A stretch of DNA of 64,000 bases from contig NZ_VRMG01000008.1 in assembly GCF_008040105.1 (NCBI RefSeq), positions 1-64,000 on the forward strand, given 5' to 3'. The notes under the pieces are model-generated. The model made no database searches. It was not told the origin of the DNA and saw nothing but the letters and a program-made list of their open reading frames with translations. The DNA comes from Lacisediminihabitans profunda (GTDB lineage Bacteria > Actinomycetota > Actinomycetes > Actinomycetales > Microbacteriaceae). How positions within the stretch are numbered: the stretch's first letter is position 1; every line of letters begins with the position of its first letter. Both the position numbers and the translations under genes were made by a program. This document shows positions 63,209 to 64,000 of the stretch, piece by piece.

Positions 63209-64000
63209 GTGACAGCCGACCCGAATGCCTTCAGCACGGCTCTCGATCGCGCCCATGCGCACGCCACGGAGTGGCTCGCGTCCGTACCGACGCGGCCAGT
63301 ATCACCCCGGACCACCGCCGACGAGCTGGCCAAGACGCTCGACGGGCCGCTACCTGGCGGCCCGTCCGACCCGGCGGCCGTGATCGACGAGCTCGCCGCC
63401 GTCGCCGAGCCGGGGCTCATGGCGATGCCTTCCGGAAAGTTCTTCGGCTGGGTGGTCGGCGGAACCCTGCCCGCGGCGCTGGCCGCCGACTGGCTCGTGA
63501 CGGCCTGGGACCAGAACGCCGGCATGCGCTACGCCACCCCCGCGACGGCCGCCATCGAACAGGCCGCCGGCGACTGGATTCTCGACCTCCTGGGTCTGCC
63601 GCGCGGTTCGGACGTGGGTTTCACCACCGGAGGCACGATGGCGAACTTCGTCGGTCTCGCGGCCGGTCGGCAGAGCGTGCTCGATGGCGTGGGGTGGGAT
63701 CTCAACACCCTCGGACTCGCTGGCGGGCCGCGGATCACGGTGCTCGCGGGGCGCGAGCGACACGCCTCGGTCGACCTGGCCCTGCGCTATCTCGGGCTCG
63801 GACTCCCCGTGCTGGTGGACGCCGACGCCGAGGGCAGGATCATCCCCGCCGCGCTGGCCGAGGCCATGCGCGAGGTGACGGGGCCGACGATCCTGTGCCT
63901 GCAGGCCGGCAACCTGCACTCCGGAGCGTTCGATCCGATGCGGGAGTGCGTGGCGATCGCCCACGAGCACGGCGCCTGGGTGCACGTGGACGGCGCGTTC
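63209..64000 (+). CDS. PLP-dependent decarboxylase (aromatic amino acid/group II type), truncated by window
   Basis: First 264 residues only. GTG at 63209 starts VTADPNAFSTALDRAHAHATEWL; the large PLP domain shows GFTTGGTMANFVGLAAGR, RERHASVDLALRYLGL and AHEHGAWVHVDGAF, where VDGAF precedes the PLP lysine in the missing part. Fits pyridoxal-dependent decarboxylases/aminotransferase-fold aromatic-amino-acid decarboxylases. The 207 bases before it contain the palindrome at 63071. Confidence 0.9.
   Translation, partial: MTADPNAFSTALDRAHAHATEWLASVPTRPVSPRTTADELAKTLDGPLPGGPSDPAAVIDELAAVAEPGLMAMPSGKFFGWVVGGTLPAALAADWLVTAWDQNAGMRYATPATAAIEQAAGDWILDLLGLPRGSDVGFTTGGTMANFVGLAAGRQSVLDGVGWDLNTLGLAGGPRITVLAGRERHASVDLALRYLGLGLPVLVDADAEGRIIPAALAEAMREVTGPTILCLQAGNLHSGAFDPMRECVAIAHEHGAWVHVDGAF

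Overview
The window is high-GC DNA from an actinobacterium, most likely a member of the Microbacteriaceae. This rests on GC-rich third codon positions, frequent GTG starts, many ATGA/GTGA stop-start overlaps, F420/flavin-type oxidoreductases and several actinobacterial DUF families (DUF3097, DUF3054, septum-formation lipoproteins). It reads as an ordinary chromosomal segment carrying small transporters, stress and salvage genes. I found no rRNA, tRNA, CRISPR array, prophage or intact insertion sequence. The only transposase trace is a 21-codon IS481-like remnant.

1-4.9 kb: a minus-strand operon read from a TPP riboswitch (about 4453-4545). It encodes a YkoE-YkoD-YkoC ECF importer for the thiamine pyrimidine precursor, followed with 4-base overlaps by a P-loop kinase and a two-domain sulfurtransferase. 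A non-coding stretch upstream holds short tandem and inverted repeats. 4.9-12.1 kb: a nucleotidyltransferase-fold protein, then treX/glgX-treY-treZ, which makes trehalose from glycogen. 12.1-15 kb: a metNIQ methionine importer on the minus strand. 15-20.5 kb: a DyP peroxidase, a dinB polymerase co-oriented with an MpaB-like protein, a divergent EXPERA (TMEM97-like) membrane protein, an M23 peptidase and a DUF1697 protein. 20.5-31 kb: mostly single-gene units (aldo/keto reductases, YceI, CDF metal exporter, FetB permease, thioesterase, GNATs, DUF3097 cluster).

31-44.5 kb: a hydrolase-TetR operon with a clear palindromic operator, a secreted protein plus lipoprotein pair, a large methyltransferase, an EF-G-binding zinc protein of the FusB type, a LuxR-type two-component system, an XRE regulator, a CPA1 antiporter and an SDR. 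44.5-47.1 kb: a GerW-like protein, the IS481 remnant, a dense array of inverted 14-base repeats, and an MFS exporter divergent from an ArsR-type regulator. 47.1-55.7 kb: a run of flavin/F420 enzymes (NtaA/DszA-like, Ddn-like, LLM and DszC-like) with an SRPBCC-ArsR pair, a DHA2 exporter and a serine hydrolase; this looks like a detoxification or catabolic neighbourhood. 55.7-64 kb: acetyl-CoA synthetase, a TPR protein, NAD(P)HX epimerase, a hydrolase, a quinone oxidoreductase, a septum-formation-type lipoprotein, a NYN-LOTUS protein and a PLP decarboxylase cut by the window end.

At least four intergenic imperfect palindromes of about 55-70 bases occur (16055, 27244, 35375, 63071). The first two are clearly copies of one 54-base element. 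These, the 14-base repeat array at 44.9-45.3 kb, and the kinase and sulfurtransferase under TPP-riboswitch control are the observations most worth following. All functional statements come from reading motifs and layout; no database search was run.
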